Assembly (NCBI GenBank): GCA_947173895.1
Contig: CAMWGU010000023.1
Location: 1-35,175, forward strand
Direction: 5' to 3'
Length of the DNA stretch: 35,175 nt
DNA from: an uncultured Bacteroides sp.
Lineage (GTDB): Bacteria; Bacteroidota; Bacteroidia; Bacteroidales; Bacteroidaceae
Positions 17,204 to 25,773 of this stretch are shown one piece after another (within the stretch, counting starts at the first letter, position 1; each line of letters begins with the position of its first letter). The notes beneath the pieces were generated by a model. It made no database searches. It worked only from the letters and a program-made list of their open reading frames with translations, and was not told the DNA's origin. Made by a program: the position numbers and the translations under genes.

Positions 17204-18738
17204 AAGTTTTCCAATCCACGTGCTATCAATTGCAGCACATTAGTCTCTTTATCTTTCATTACTATATTCATCTGTGCGCTTCTCCAATCAGGAATCATCA
17301 CATCCATATAGTCGCATGCACCCAATACAGCATTAAGCACAGCGACACGGCCACCTAACATACGGCCTAACAGAAAATTCGACTGAACATCTTTCAATAA
17401 CTGCACCGTGTTCAATGCAATAAAAAAGCGGTTGCAGGTCAACTGCCCACTCCAAGGAGCATGCTGTAAGGATACCCCATAACGGCGTCCTGCTTCATCT
17501 GCCAACCGTTCATTATTTGAGATGTAAAGCATATCATCTTTCACACCAAACCAAATGCTGTGGCGATAAATACGAAACTCATATTGATCCTTACCCGTAG
17601 AATTCAATTGCATCTGTCCGCCCGTCATGGCCAGCCAAGGGCGCAAATCCTCAAAAGATTGCAAGAAATGCTTATTCGTCACATCAGCATAGACCAGCCA
17701 GTCATTATCTGCCAAAGAAGTATATCCTATAGCAATATCTCCATGAACGGAAGAGAACAGGCCTTGAATATCTATCGGCAACAGTGGGTTTTCCAAAGCT
17801 TGTCTGACTGTAGGATTTTCACAAATCAAGTCATAAATACCTTTTCCGTTGATGTTTCCTGCTGCCCACGCCAGCGTATTGACAGGAAAACATTCCAGAT
17901 ATGTCCCTTTGATGGGAGAAGAAGCGGCCGAGTGTTTCTCATACATAGCAATTAAATCCTTATTCTCGGTCAACGTCTTTACATTCACAGCTATCCTGCC
18001 TTTTTCAAAAGCAGCAGTAACTAGATATTTCATATCTTCCAATTTCAAATCAGCAGGCATCCCCATACGCAACTGCATGGTCACCTCACTGGGCATGAAT
18101 GACATGTTCATCACCGTTGCAATTTCGCCTGTCGCCGCATCCAGTTCACCAAAGTCCGTTGTTCCCACATAGCTGTTCTCCGTATCCTGACGCATCAACG
18201 AAAACAGACTTCCTTTCAGGCTGAGCGCATCCCCCTTATTGCTTCCCATCAACAGAAAAACTCCATCATTAAAAGCACACAATGCCACCCCCATTTGGGT
18301 CCATGTACATCCATCCTCGCTTTTTAAGTCCGAACAAATATGCTCGCGATTCAAGGCCTTCAATAAATCCTCTACCTTGCCTTTATCCTCCACTTTAGCC
18401 AATAAGGCAAAAGCATTAGAGTGAGGCGTAATAAACATGTATACTTTATCTGTAAAAGACAAACCCGATTCTGACGGATTCCTTACTATTTTTTCCGCAG
18501 TCTGATACGCCTCTCCTTCCAACCCGCTCTTCAAAGCGTCTGTCAGTCTGGCCACGACCTTTTCGCTTCCTTTATTGCCGAGACCGCTTTTCCCCACTAT
18601 GGCCTTAAAGTCGAACGACATCACCATGGCCGCGTCCTTAGGAATGGCATGCGTATATTCCTTTTTCGAGGAACAGGAAACCATAAACAGCCCTATGGCC
18701 AGCCATACAATTCCCCAAACATTTTTCTTCATATTCAT
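17200..18738 (-). CDS. DUF4836 family lipoprotein
   Basis: 512 residues. A lipoprotein signal peptide with hydrophobic core WGIVWLAIGLFMVSC puts the acylated Cys at 22, followed by SSKKEYTHAIPKDAAMVMSFD, typical of the start of DUF4836 proteins in Bacteroidota. The body is a two-fold alpha/beta repeat with no catalytic motif that I recognise. The start overlaps the rsmE stop by one base (TAATG), and the end overlaps the ATPase start by 4 bases. It is probably held in the outer face of the inner membrane or in the outer membrane, as the periplasmic partner of the FtsX-like transporter. That partnership is inferred from gene fusion-like spacing only. Confidence 0.85.
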   Translation of the reverse strand: MNMKKNVWGIVWLAIGLFMVSCSSKKEYTHAIPKDAAMVMSFDFKAIVGKSGLGNKGSEKVVARLTDALKSGLEGEAYQTAEKIVRNPSESGLSFTDKVYMFITPHSNAFALLAKVEDKGKVEDLLKALNREHICSDLKSEDGCTWTQMGVALCAFNDGVFLLMGSNKGDALSLKGSLFSLMRQDTENSYVGTTDFGELDAATGEIATVMNMSFMPSEVTMQLRMGMPADLKLEDMKYLVTAAFEKGRIAVNVKTLTENKDLIAMYEKHSAASSPIKGTYLECFPVNTLAWAAGNINGKGIYDLICENPTVRQALENPLLPIDIQGLFSSVHGDIAIGYTSLADNDWLVYADVTNKHFLQSFEDLRPWLAMTGGQMQLNSTGKDQYEFRIYRHSIWFGVKDDMLYISNNERLADEAGRRYGVSLQHAPWSGQLTCNRFFIALNTVQLLKDVQSNFLLGRMLGGRVAVLNAVLGACDYMDVMIPDWRSAQMNIVMKDKETNVLQLIARGLENL

Positions 18739-19439
18739 TATCTTTGATTTAACAAGTTCAAAGTATGACAGGCTACTAATGCCGCTGTTTCTGTACGTAA
18801 GCGCGAATTTCCCAAACTGACCGGCCGAAATCCTGCCGCTATGGCTTTAGCCACTTCTTCCTCACTGAAGTCTCCTTCCGGACCAATCATCACCAAAGCG
18901 TCTTTCCCAAGCACTAGTTCATCTTTCAACAAAGGTTTTTCGCCTTCATGGCAATGAGCGATAAACTTTTGGCCTTTGAATTCTAGTGAAATGAACCTAT
19001 TGAAATCCATCATCTCATTCAGTATCGGCTTAGTGCCTTTCAACGACTGCTTTATTGCCGACACCAGTATCTTCTCAATACGTTCGTTCTTGATTATTTT
19101 CCTTTCGGAATAGCGACAACTCAAGAAAGATAGCTCGTCAAATCCTATTTCGGTGGCTTTTTCGGCAAACCACTCGGTGCGGTCCATATTCTTAGTGGGT
19201 GCCATAGCAATATGTAACCACCCGTTCCATCCTTTGGGTTGCGGCATGACATCCAATATCTTCACCTGACACCGTTTGCCTCCCGCCACGCTGATCACCG
19301 CTTTATAAAAAGAACCTTTTCCGTCCGTCAACATGATCTCGTCGCCGACAGAAAGGCGCAAAACACGCAGGCAATGCCCTGCCTCCTCTTCCGGGAGTTC
19401 TGAAGTAGTCGCTATATCAGGAGTATAAAAAACATGCAT
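18738..19439 (-). CDS. rsmE: 16S rRNA (uracil-1498-N3)-methyltransferase
   Basis: 233 residues of the SPOUT family, which methylates U1498 of 16S rRNA with S-adenosylmethionine. The N-terminal PUA-like domain contains GHCLRVLRLSVGDE (21-34). The trefoil-knot motifs are MIGPEGDFSEEEV (184-196) and LGNSRLRTETAAL (209-221). Its stop shares one base with the lipoprotein start. It is co-directional with the nuclease-family gene 83 bases upstream. Confidence 0.96.
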   Translation of the reverse strand: MHVFYTPDIATTSELPEEEAGHCLRVLRLSVGDEIMLTDGKGSFYKAVISVAGGKRCQVKILDVMPQPKGWNGWLHIAMAPTKNMDRTEWFAEKATEIGFDELSFLSCRYSERKIIKNERIEKILVSAIKQSLKGTKPILNEMMDFNRFISLEFKGQKFIAHCHEGEKPLLKDELVLGKDALVMIGPEGDFSEEEVAKAIAAGFRPVSLGNSRLRTETAALVACHTLNLLNQR

Positions 19440-19522
19440 AATACGTTATCTTTTAATTTAAACAATCACAAGGTTCACATCATCTCGGTAGTACAGGGTA
19501 CGTACTTCACGATTCGGCATCC

Positions 19523-20086
19523 TTATACGGATTTGTTTCTTTCTTGTTCTCTTCGTTTAATTTCGTCATGTAACTGACCGGCCCGTTCGTAGTTTTCCTC
19601 TTCTACAGCCTGCGACAATGCCTCTTCCAGCAATTTGGTATCCACCAGATTCACATTGACTGCAAAATTGGTTTCTCCGGTCTGACGTACATATTCGGTA
19701 TTCAAAATACTTTCATCCATATAGATGGCACATCTATAGCGCAAGGCCAATGCTATGGCATCGCTAGTCCGAGCGTCAATTTCAATCTTCTCATCACCTT
19801 TCTCCAGACATATATAGGAATAGCTAACACCGTCTTTCACCTTATATACTAATACTTTCTTCAAAACTCCCCCCAGCTTTCTTATCACCTCCAGCAAAAG
19901 GTCGTGTGTCAAAGGTCGCGACACTTTCTGTCCCAGCATGATTTCTTTAAGATATTGCGCTTCTGATGAATCGACTATAACGGGCATTTTATTATCACCA
20001 TTCACTTCTTCCAATACCAACACATACATATCTTCTCTCTTGCGTGTAGAAAACATGCTGCACACTCTCATTTGAATTTCATTCAT
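19523..20086 (-). CDS. Bifunctional nuclease family protein with UVR motif
   Basis: 187 residues. The BFN/DUF151 domain covers about 5-125 (MPVIVDSSEAQYLKEI, DARTSDAIALALRY), and a UVR helical hairpin follows at about 152-180 (LEEALSQAVEEENYERAGQL). The family was named for a plant nuclease; the bacterial role is not clear. Its own promoter is not evident. The nearest -7 box lies at 20256-20263, upstream of a 36-codon nupG-like relic that ends 12 bases before this ATG. The sequence AAAAAATAAATGATATGA before the ATG has no ribosome site. Confidence 0.9.
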   Translation of the reverse strand: MNEIQMRVCSMFSTRKREDMYVLVLEEVNGDNKMPVIVDSSEAQYLKEIMLGQKVSRPLTHDLLLEVIRKLGGVLKKVLVYKVKDGVSYSYICLEKGDEKIEIDARTSDAIALALRYRCAIYMDESILNTEYVRQTGETNFAVNVNLVDTKLLEEALSQAVEEENYERAGQLHDEIKRREQERNKSV

Positions 20087-20098
20087 ATCATTTATTTT

Positions 20099-20209
20099 TT
20101 AAGCATGGCTAAAACAACCGATATTAAACAAATAAGTTCCTATGGAGAGTTCCCATACAGAAGCCTGCAAGAAACTCATGATGTTCAGTCTGATTCTCAT
20201 GCTGGTCAT
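20099..20209 (-). pseudogene. nupG: N-terminal remnant of a NupG-type nucleoside permease
   Basis: A 36-codon frame reads MTSMRIRLNIMSFLQASVWE followed by LSIGTYLFNIGCFSHA. It aligns with the first helix of NupG (E. coli pattern LKILSFLQFCLWGSWLTTLGSYMF), with about three codons missing after the Trp. The rest of the roughly 400-residue permease is absent: the frame stops and the nuclease-family gene begins 12 bases on. From memory, nupG homologues sit directly upstream of the BFN gene in other Bacteroides, which fits an internal deletion. It could alternatively be a short leader peptide. From 20264 to 20441 nothing else is recognised. Confidence 0.55.
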
Positions 20210-20255
20210 TTCATTCTTCGTTCCTTTTTATTGATGTATATCGTATATTATTTGG

Positions 20256-20263
20256 CAAAGATA
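20256..20263 (-). promoter_or_regulatory. -7 box upstream of nupG remnant
   Basis: TATCTTTG on the minus strand matches TAnnTTTG. An AAAAAGGAACGAAG ribosome-site-like stretch follows before the relic. It is the only good promoter in front of the BFN-rsmE block, giving that block a leader of about 160 bases. Confidence 0.65.
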
Positions 20264-20441
20264 TAAAACAATTCGATTTTTTGCGGGTATCAGCATAAAA
20301 AAATACATTTTGTCACAGCCTTTCCCATTCGGTACACCGCCTCCATGCGCAACGCTTTTCGCATGCTGTTCACAGCGGATCGAAAAGATGATTCAGAACA
20401 GCATACGACCATGGCTTACGAACTACGACAGGGGACTTGTT

Positions 20442-21134
20442 CTAAAAAGAGGCATACAACATCGGAAATCGGGCATGATGCCACACGTAGGCAGCCGGAT
20501 ATTTCCCAATATTGCGCACGTCCTGCACTTGTTGCAAAATGCCCCTTTTATTCTCTCCCGTCACCAAGAAACAGGTATGGCGGGCCTTTATCATCGGAAG
20601 CCCCGTCATACAGATACGCACAGTCTCGTTGTAAGGATTGACAGAAACTACATACGGCTCGCGAGTATACAGAAGATCCATGCGATCGGGAAAAATGGAC
20701 GAAGTATGTCCGTCTTCCCCGATACCCAACAAGACATAATCAAAAACAGGCACACCGCCCATGGCAGGAACAGTGGTTCTGACTATGGAGGTATATCGTC
20801 TGGCCTCTTCTTCAGGAATTTCCTCGCCTGCAATGCGATAGTAATGACTGGCAGCAATCCCGACTTGGCCAAGCAGCAGACGATTTGCCAAGCCGAAATT
20901 GCTCTGCTCGTCGGAAGGCGACACACAACGCTCGTCCACCCAGTAGAAGCGGATACGAGACCAAGGAGTACAAGAGACATATTCACGCTTCCACACTTCA
21001 AACAAAGTGGCAGGAGTAGTTCCTCCCGAAAGAGCAATGGTAAAAAGACGTCCGGAAGCTCCACTCACAGCTTTCAGCAGACCCGTAATCAAGGCTCGCG
21101 ATGCTTGTATTGGCGACGCATAGAAACATTTCAT
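20442..21134 (-). CDS. pgl: 6-phosphogluconolactonase
   Basis: Hydrolyses 6-phosphogluconolactone, step two of the oxidative pentose phosphate pathway. About 230 residues of the NagB/RpiA-like fold: LSGGTTPATLFEVW, WSRIRFYWVDERCV, SNFGLANRLLL, DYVLLGIGEDGHTSSIFP and a C-terminal PAAYVWHHA. I chose the ATG at 21134 (MKCFYASP) because the family starts close to this point; the ATG at 21155 is possible. It is last of gnd-zwf-pgl, 87 bases after zwf. The C-terminal tail is about ten residues shorter than I expect from relatives. Confidence 0.93.
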   Translation of the reverse strand: MKCFYASPIQASRALITGLLKAVSGASGRLFTIALSGGTTPATLFEVWKREYVSCTPWSRIRFYWVDERCVSPSDEQSNFGLANRLLLGQVGIAASHYYRIAGEEIPEEEARRYTSIVRTTVPAMGGVPVFDYVLLGIGEDGHTSSIFPDRMDLLYTREPYVVSVNPYNETVRICMTGLPMIKARHTCFLVTGENKRGILQQVQDVRNIGKYPAAYVWHHARFPMLYASF

Positions 21135-21221
21135 ACTTTTATTCCAATCAATCATTCAACATGATTCCCGATGCAAGTTCATCCCTCTCTATCCCTACAG
21201 GAAAAAACACAGAGAAAAGAG

Positions 21222-22730
21222 TCACAGTCTACAATATAAATCGGCATGTGTCAGGTTCTTGCACGGATTGGTCCATCGTGCATGGCTGCGGTTTATCAAC
21301 ACATCCGCTTCTTTCGGCCCCCATGTACCTGCAGGGTATCCATAAAGAGGAGTATCGGGATAGCTTTCCCAATAAGCCAGCAATTTATCAAAATAAGCCC
21401 AACTTTCCTCCACGGCATCGGAACGGGTAAAAAGCGTAGGATCACCTGCCAGGCTGTCCTCCAACAGGCGGACGTAGGCATCTCCCGTGTCTCGATCGTG
21501 ACGGTCATAAGTGAAATCCATTTCCATGGTTCCCATATAAAAACCGGCTCCAGGCTCCTTCATGACCATGCGCTGAAGAATTCCCTCGTCGGGCTGAATA
21601 CGGATAATCAGCGCCTCGCCCTTATATCGGCCCCCTTTCCTCTGAAACATCTGCATGGGAGCAGGTTTGAAATGAATCACTATCTCGGTCACCTTGGTAG
21701 GCATTTGCTTTCCGGTACGAATGTAGAAAGGTACTCCCTGCCAACGCCAATTGTCTACATATAAGCACATGGCTATATATGTCTCCGTGCGCGAATCCGG
21801 GCGAACACCTTTCTCGTCACGATAACCTATACGGCCGTCGCAGGCCATATATTGACCACGAACCACATTGTCGCGAATATATTCATCTGTCAGCGGACGA
21901 AGAGATTGATAAACTTTGATTACCTCGTTTCGGAAGCCGTTCTTGTCAAACCGAGCGGGCGGTTCCATAGCAGTAATGGCAAGCAACTGCATCAAATGGT
22001 TCTGCACCATATCACGCAAAGCCCCTGCCCCATCATAATATCCGCCACGAGTGCCTATACCCATATTTTCTACTGCCGTTATCTCTACATGATCTATATA
22101 GTTACGGTTCCATATCGGTTCGTAAACTGCACTTCCAAAACGAGTCACCATAATGTTTTGCACGGTCTCTTTCCCCAAGAAATGGTCAATGCGGTAGATG
22201 TCTTCTTCCCTAAAACAAGCTGCATATATCTTGTTCAGACTTTGCGCAGAAGCCAGATCGTATCCGAAAGGCTTCTCGACAATGATGCGCTTCAACCCCG
22301 GCTGTTCCAGCAAGCCGGCACGGCACAGACAGGCAGGCACCAGTTCGTAGAGCAAGGGCGGAGTAGCCAGATAAAACAGATAATTTCCATGATTGCCGGA
22401 AAGGCCGGAAAGCAATTTCAAACGGTTGTTCAGCAAGGGATAAGTGTTTTCGTCTGCCGGGTCCATAGGCTGGTAATGGACGATAGAGAGAAAATCGTCC
22501 AACACTTCCGTTTCTTCTCCGGTCAGAGCACCAGAATGCATCAGTTCTTCCTTCAGATAAGCGCGATAACTTTGGTCTGTATACGGTGTACGGGCACAGC
22601 CAATGATAATAAAAGATCCGGCTGAACTACTTTTGCCGTATATCTTTATCAAGGCAGGCATCAGCTTGCGGCGGGTCAGATCGCCCGAAGCGCCGAAAAT
22701 AATTAAAAACAAGTCATAGGGTGAATGCAT
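21222..22730 (-). CDS. zwf: Glucose-6-phosphate 1-dehydrogenase
   Basis: Oxidises glucose 6-phosphate with NADP to the lactone. 502 residues from the ATG at 22730, which follows an AAAGGA ribosome site; the frame stays open to 22835 but the extra N-terminus has no family match. The Rossmann motif is FGASGDLTRRKL (about 12-23), the substrate motif RIDHFLGKE (about 180) is intact, and VEITAVENMGIGTRGGYYD and the C-terminal YPAGTWGPKEAD are typical. It lies between gnd and pgl in a leftward operon for NADPH production. Confidence 0.97.
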   Translation of the reverse strand: MHSPYDLFLIIFGASGDLTRRKLMPALIKIYGKSSSAGSFIIIGCARTPYTDQSYRAYLKEELMHSGALTGEETEVLDDFLSIVHYQPMDPADENTYPLLNNRLKLLSGLSGNHGNYLFYLATPPLLYELVPACLCRAGLLEQPGLKRIIVEKPFGYDLASAQSLNKIYAACFREEDIYRIDHFLGKETVQNIMVTRFGSAVYEPIWNRNYIDHVEITAVENMGIGTRGGYYDGAGALRDMVQNHLMQLLAITAMEPPARFDKNGFRNEVIKVYQSLRPLTDEYIRDNVVRGQYMACDGRIGYRDEKGVRPDSRTETYIAMCLYVDNWRWQGVPFYIRTGKQMPTKVTEIVIHFKPAPMQMFQRKGGRYKGEALIIRIQPDEGILQRMVMKEPGAGFYMGTMEMDFTYDRHDRDTGDAYVRLLEDSLAGDPTLFTRSDAVEESWAYFDKLLAYWESYPDTPLYGYPAGTWGPKEADVLINRSHARWTNPCKNLTHADLYCRL

Positions 22731-22865
22731 AATCCTTTCTTTTATTGAGTATATCCTTTTCTTAATCCGGCATCGCTGATTATCAGCTTCAGTACCAGCG
22801 GCCGTTCTTTCGCCTGTCGAACCGGCATGGCTCATAAGGAGGGCTACATAACCTTTTCAATCATT

Positions 22866-24293
22866 TCATTCCCAATGTTCATGAAAGAACTCTCCCCGCA
22901 GACTGTCCACCCGCTCGAAGGTATGTGCGCCAAAATAATCACGCATCGCCTGAATCAGATTGGCAGACGAATGACGAGTGGTCAGCCCCAGATAATAATT
23001 CAACGCGGCAGAAAGTACAGGTGCCGCCAATCCTTCTTTCAGCATGACGCCCATATACTTTTTCCATACGGGCAGCGCTCGGGCCACTTCCTGTCCGAAA
23101 TGCTTGTCGAGCAATAGATGAGGAAGATCCGGCGTATGGCGCCACGCTTCGGCCATATCGCTCAGAAAAGCTGAACGGATAATGCAGCCGGCACGCCACA
23201 ACAAGGCAATAGCAGAAAGATCCAGCTTCCATCCATACCGTTTGCCGGCGGCCCGCATCAAAGCAAAGCCTTGCGCATAACCTGTCAGACGGGCGGCATA
23301 CAATGCGGTCTCCAGTCCGGCCACTGTGTCTTGATAATGATATACCGGACGGTTCTCCGTATGCACATAAGCATTGGCCATCAGCATACGCAAATTTTTC
23401 TCTGCCGACAAGTTACGGGCAAAAACCGCACCGGCTATCACGTCCAATGACATATTGAGTTCCATCGAATTGGCTACACTCCAGCGTCCGGTACCTTTTT
23501 GTCCGGCAACATCTAGAATATTATCGACCACATAACCGCCTCCCTGTTCCTTATGACGCAAAATGGCCGAAGTAATTCCTATCAGATAACTGTGCAGGCG
23601 CCCTTTGTTCCACTGTTCGAAAACATCCGCCATTTGTTCATTCTTCAATGCCAGCAAATGCTTCATAGCATAATAAATTTCGGCTATCAACTGCATATCC
23701 CCATATTCTATGCCATTGTGTACCATCTTCACATAATGGCCGGCTCCACCGGGACCTATCCACTCACAACAAGGAGTTCCGTCTTCGGCCTTGGCGGCGA
23801 TGCTCCTCAGTATCGGTCGGACAATCGGCCATGCTTCCTGCGCACCGCCAGGCATGACAGACGCTCCGTGCAAGGCCCCCTCTTCACCTCCCGATATGCC
23901 GCAACCCACAAAATACATGCCTTTATCGTAAAGCGTTTTCACACGACGCTCCGTATCCTCAAAATAAGAATTTCCCCCATCTATAATGATGTCGCCTTTA
24001 TCCAGCAAAGGAAAGAGCGAGTCTATCAGTTCGTCAACAGCCGCGCCCGCCTGCACCATCAGGAGGATGACCCGCGGAGACTTCAGAGCCTCAACAAAAC
24101 CTGTCAGTTCATTGCTGCCAATGATACCTTTTCCTTTAGCACGATTTGCCATAAAATCAGCCACCACATTCTCTTCCTTGCCGGGCAGGGTACGGTTCCA
24201 TATCACCACCTTCCATCCTCTGCCTGCCAAGTTCAACGCCAGGTTCTGCCCCATTACGCCCAATCCGATTAATCCTATATCTGCCTTTTCCAT
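22866..24293 (-). CDS. gnd: 6-phosphogluconate dehydrogenase, decarboxylating
   Basis: Third oxidative pentose phosphate enzyme, producing ribulose 5-phosphate, CO2 and NADPH. 475 residues, the long dimeric class. The coenzyme site is IGLGVMGQNLALNLAGRG (about 9-26) with WNRT behind it. Then come DGGNSYFEDTERR, GISGGEEGALHGASVMPGG and GGAGHYVKMVHNGIEYGDMQ with the catalytic Lys. The C-terminal tail is complete. It is first of the operon, divergent from the cation symporter. The two promoter regions share 86 bases; I found no exact -7 box for gnd. Confidence 0.97.
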   Translation of the reverse strand: MEKADIGLIGLGVMGQNLALNLAGRGWKVVIWNRTLPGKEENVVADFMANRAKGKGIIGSNELTGFVEALKSPRVILLMVQAGAAVDELIDSLFPLLDKGDIIIDGGNSYFEDTERRVKTLYDKGMYFVGCGISGGEEGALHGASVMPGGAQEAWPIVRPILRSIAAKAEDGTPCCEWIGPGGAGHYVKMVHNGIEYGDMQLIAEIYYAMKHLLALKNEQMADVFEQWNKGRLHSYLIGITSAILRHKEQGGGYVVDNILDVAGQKGTGRWSVANSMELNMSLDVIAGAVFARNLSAEKNLRMLMANAYVHTENRPVYHYQDTVAGLETALYAARLTGYAQGFALMRAAGKRYGWKLDLSAIALLWRAGCIIRSAFLSDMAEAWRHTPDLPHLLLDKHFGQEVARALPVWKKYMGVMLKEGLAAPVLSAALNYYLGLTTRHSSANLIQAMRDYFGAHTFERVDSLRGEFFHEHWE

Positions 24294-24345
24294 AAAATTG
24301 TTTTTTATATTTAACTGTTTAAGCAGGTAATTTGTTCAATAGTTC

Positions 24346-24353
24346 TATCTTTG
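24346..24353 (+). promoter_or_regulatory. -7 box of cation symporter promoter
   Basis: TATCTTTG followed by CACTATC matches TAnnTTTG, 26 bases before the ATG. It lies in the 86-base divergent region shared with gnd. No -33 TTTG at normal spacing. Confidence 0.65.
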
Positions 24354-24379
24354 CACTATCAAAACAATAATACATTACT

Positions 24380-25540
24380 ATGAAAAGACTCAAAATCGGC
24401 TTATTGGCCCGCATCATCATCGCCATCGCATTGGGCATCGGATTTGGAAATATATTGTCAGGCGAACTTGTTAGGCTGTTTGTTACTTTCAACGGAATAT
24501 TCAGCGAGTTCTTGGGTTTCATCATCCCGCTGATTATTCTTGGACTGGTCACTCCCGCCATTGCCGATATTGGCAAAGAAGCAGGAAAAATGCTGGTGAC
24601 AACCACGCTGGTGGCATACAGCGCCACTCTGTTCTCCGGATTCCTTTCTTATTTCACAGGAGTGACTCTTTTCCCTTCCATGATTACCCCGGGAGCTCCG
24701 ATAGAACAAATCAGTGAGGCTCATGACATTTCTCCGTTTTTCACAGTAGCCATTCCTCCAGCAATGAATGTGATGACTTCTCTAATTTTGGCCTTCACCC
24801 TGGGGCTGGGCATTGCCCATCAAGACGGTATGGCACTGAAGAATGTGTGCAATGACTTCAAAGAGATTATAGTCAAGACCATTCAGGCAGTGATTCTCCC
24901 CCTGCTTCCTATTTATATATTCGGCATCTTTCTGAATATGACTCATTCCGGACAGGTATATAACATCTTGATGGTATTTATCAAGATTATCGGAGTAATC
25001 TTCCTGCTTCATATCTTTCTGCTGGTTTTTCAATACACCGTTGCGGCGCTGTTTGTCCGCCGAAACCCTTTCAAACTACTAGGGCGGATGCTGCCGGCCT
25101 ATTTCACAGCGTTGGGCACACAGTCATCGGCCGCTACCATTCCGGTCACTTTGCGACAGAGCGTCAAGAACGGAGTAACGGAAGACATAGCCGGATTTGT
25201 AATCCCTTTATGCGCCACGATTCATTTATCGGGAAGCACATTGAAGATTGTTGCTTGTGCGCTGGCACTGATGATCATGCAAGGCATGTCCTTTGATTTC
25301 CCCATGTTTGCAGGATTCATCTTTATGCTGGGCATTACAATGGTGGCCGCACCGGGAGTTCCGGGAGGAGCTATTATGGCCGCTTTGGGCATTTTGTCCT
25401 CCATGCTGGGATTCGGAGAAAGCGAACAAGCACTGATGATAGCACTCTACATAGCCATGGACAGTTTCGGGACTGCCTGCAATGTGACGGGCGACGGAGC
25501 AATCGCGCTGATCATCGACAAGTGCTTTGGAAAAAGGTAA
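24380..25540 (+). CDS. Dicarboxylate/amino acid:cation symporter (DAACS)
   Basis: 386 residues, multi-pass inner-membrane secondary transporter of the GltP/SstT/DctA superfamily. Hallmarks are the serine-rich re-entrant loop LGTQSSAATIPVTLRQS (about 249-265), IPLCATIHLSGST in place of the usual PLGATINMDGT, and the late VPGGAI and ACNVTGDGAIALI motif where substrate and Na+ bind. The TM7 change (IHLSG for INMDG) points toward the serine/threonine or neutral amino-acid branch, but the substrate cannot be fixed from sequence. It converges on a C4-dicarboxylate transporter across a strong two-way terminator. Confidence 0.9.
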   Translation: MKRLKIGLLARIIIAIALGIGFGNILSGELVRLFVTFNGIFSEFLGFIIPLIILGLVTPAIADIGKEAGKMLVTTTLVAYSATLFSGFLSYFTGVTLFPSMITPGAPIEQISEAHDISPFFTVAIPPAMNVMTSLILAFTLGLGIAHQDGMALKNVCNDFKEIIVKTIQAVILPLLPIYIFGIFLNMTHSGQVYNILMVFIKIIGVIFLLHIFLLVFQYTVAALFVRRNPFKLLGRMLPAYFTALGTQSSAATIPVTLRQSVKNGVTEDIAGFVIPLCATIHLSGSTLKIVACALALMIMQGMSFDFPMFAGFIFMLGITMVAAPGVPGGAIMAALGILSSMLGFGESEQALMIALYIAMDSFGTACNVTGDGAIALIIDKCFGKR

Positions 25541-25646
25541 GAAGACAACAGGGCTGTCATGCCACAACCCCAATGAGGTATAACGGATTTCAATAGTCCC
25601 CATAGTTCTTTAAGGCCCTACATAAAGAGATTCACGCCCTATACAT

Positions 25647-25696
25647 TTCTTAAAACGCCGCCGGTGTTCATTAGAACACCGGCGGTGTTTTAAGAA
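25647..25696. terminator. Bidirectional terminator between convergent transporters
   Basis: A near-perfect 23-bp stem (25647-25669 with 25674-25696, one G-T pair) closes over the 4-base loop ATTA. The stem ends are A/T runs on both strands (TTCTTAAAAC / GTTTTAAGAA), so it can end transcripts from either side. The region 25541-25646 holds nothing else recognised. Confidence 0.9.
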
Positions 25697-25773
25697 TTAG
25701 AACGGCCAACGACAAGTATTCGTAAGGGAACAAAAAAGTTTGTGACCGTAAAAACGCACCAACCTTCTTCTTA

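Noticed and set aside
18739-18746. TATCTTTG on the plus strand at the rsmE/DUF4836 junction
   Set aside because: It points away from the leftward genes and has no rightward gene behind it; the bases are the rsmE stop region.
20310-21164. 284-codon frame opposite pgl
   Set aside because: Shadow of pgl; the sequence is rich in His, Arg and Ser with no domain, and pgl motifs are clear on the other strand.
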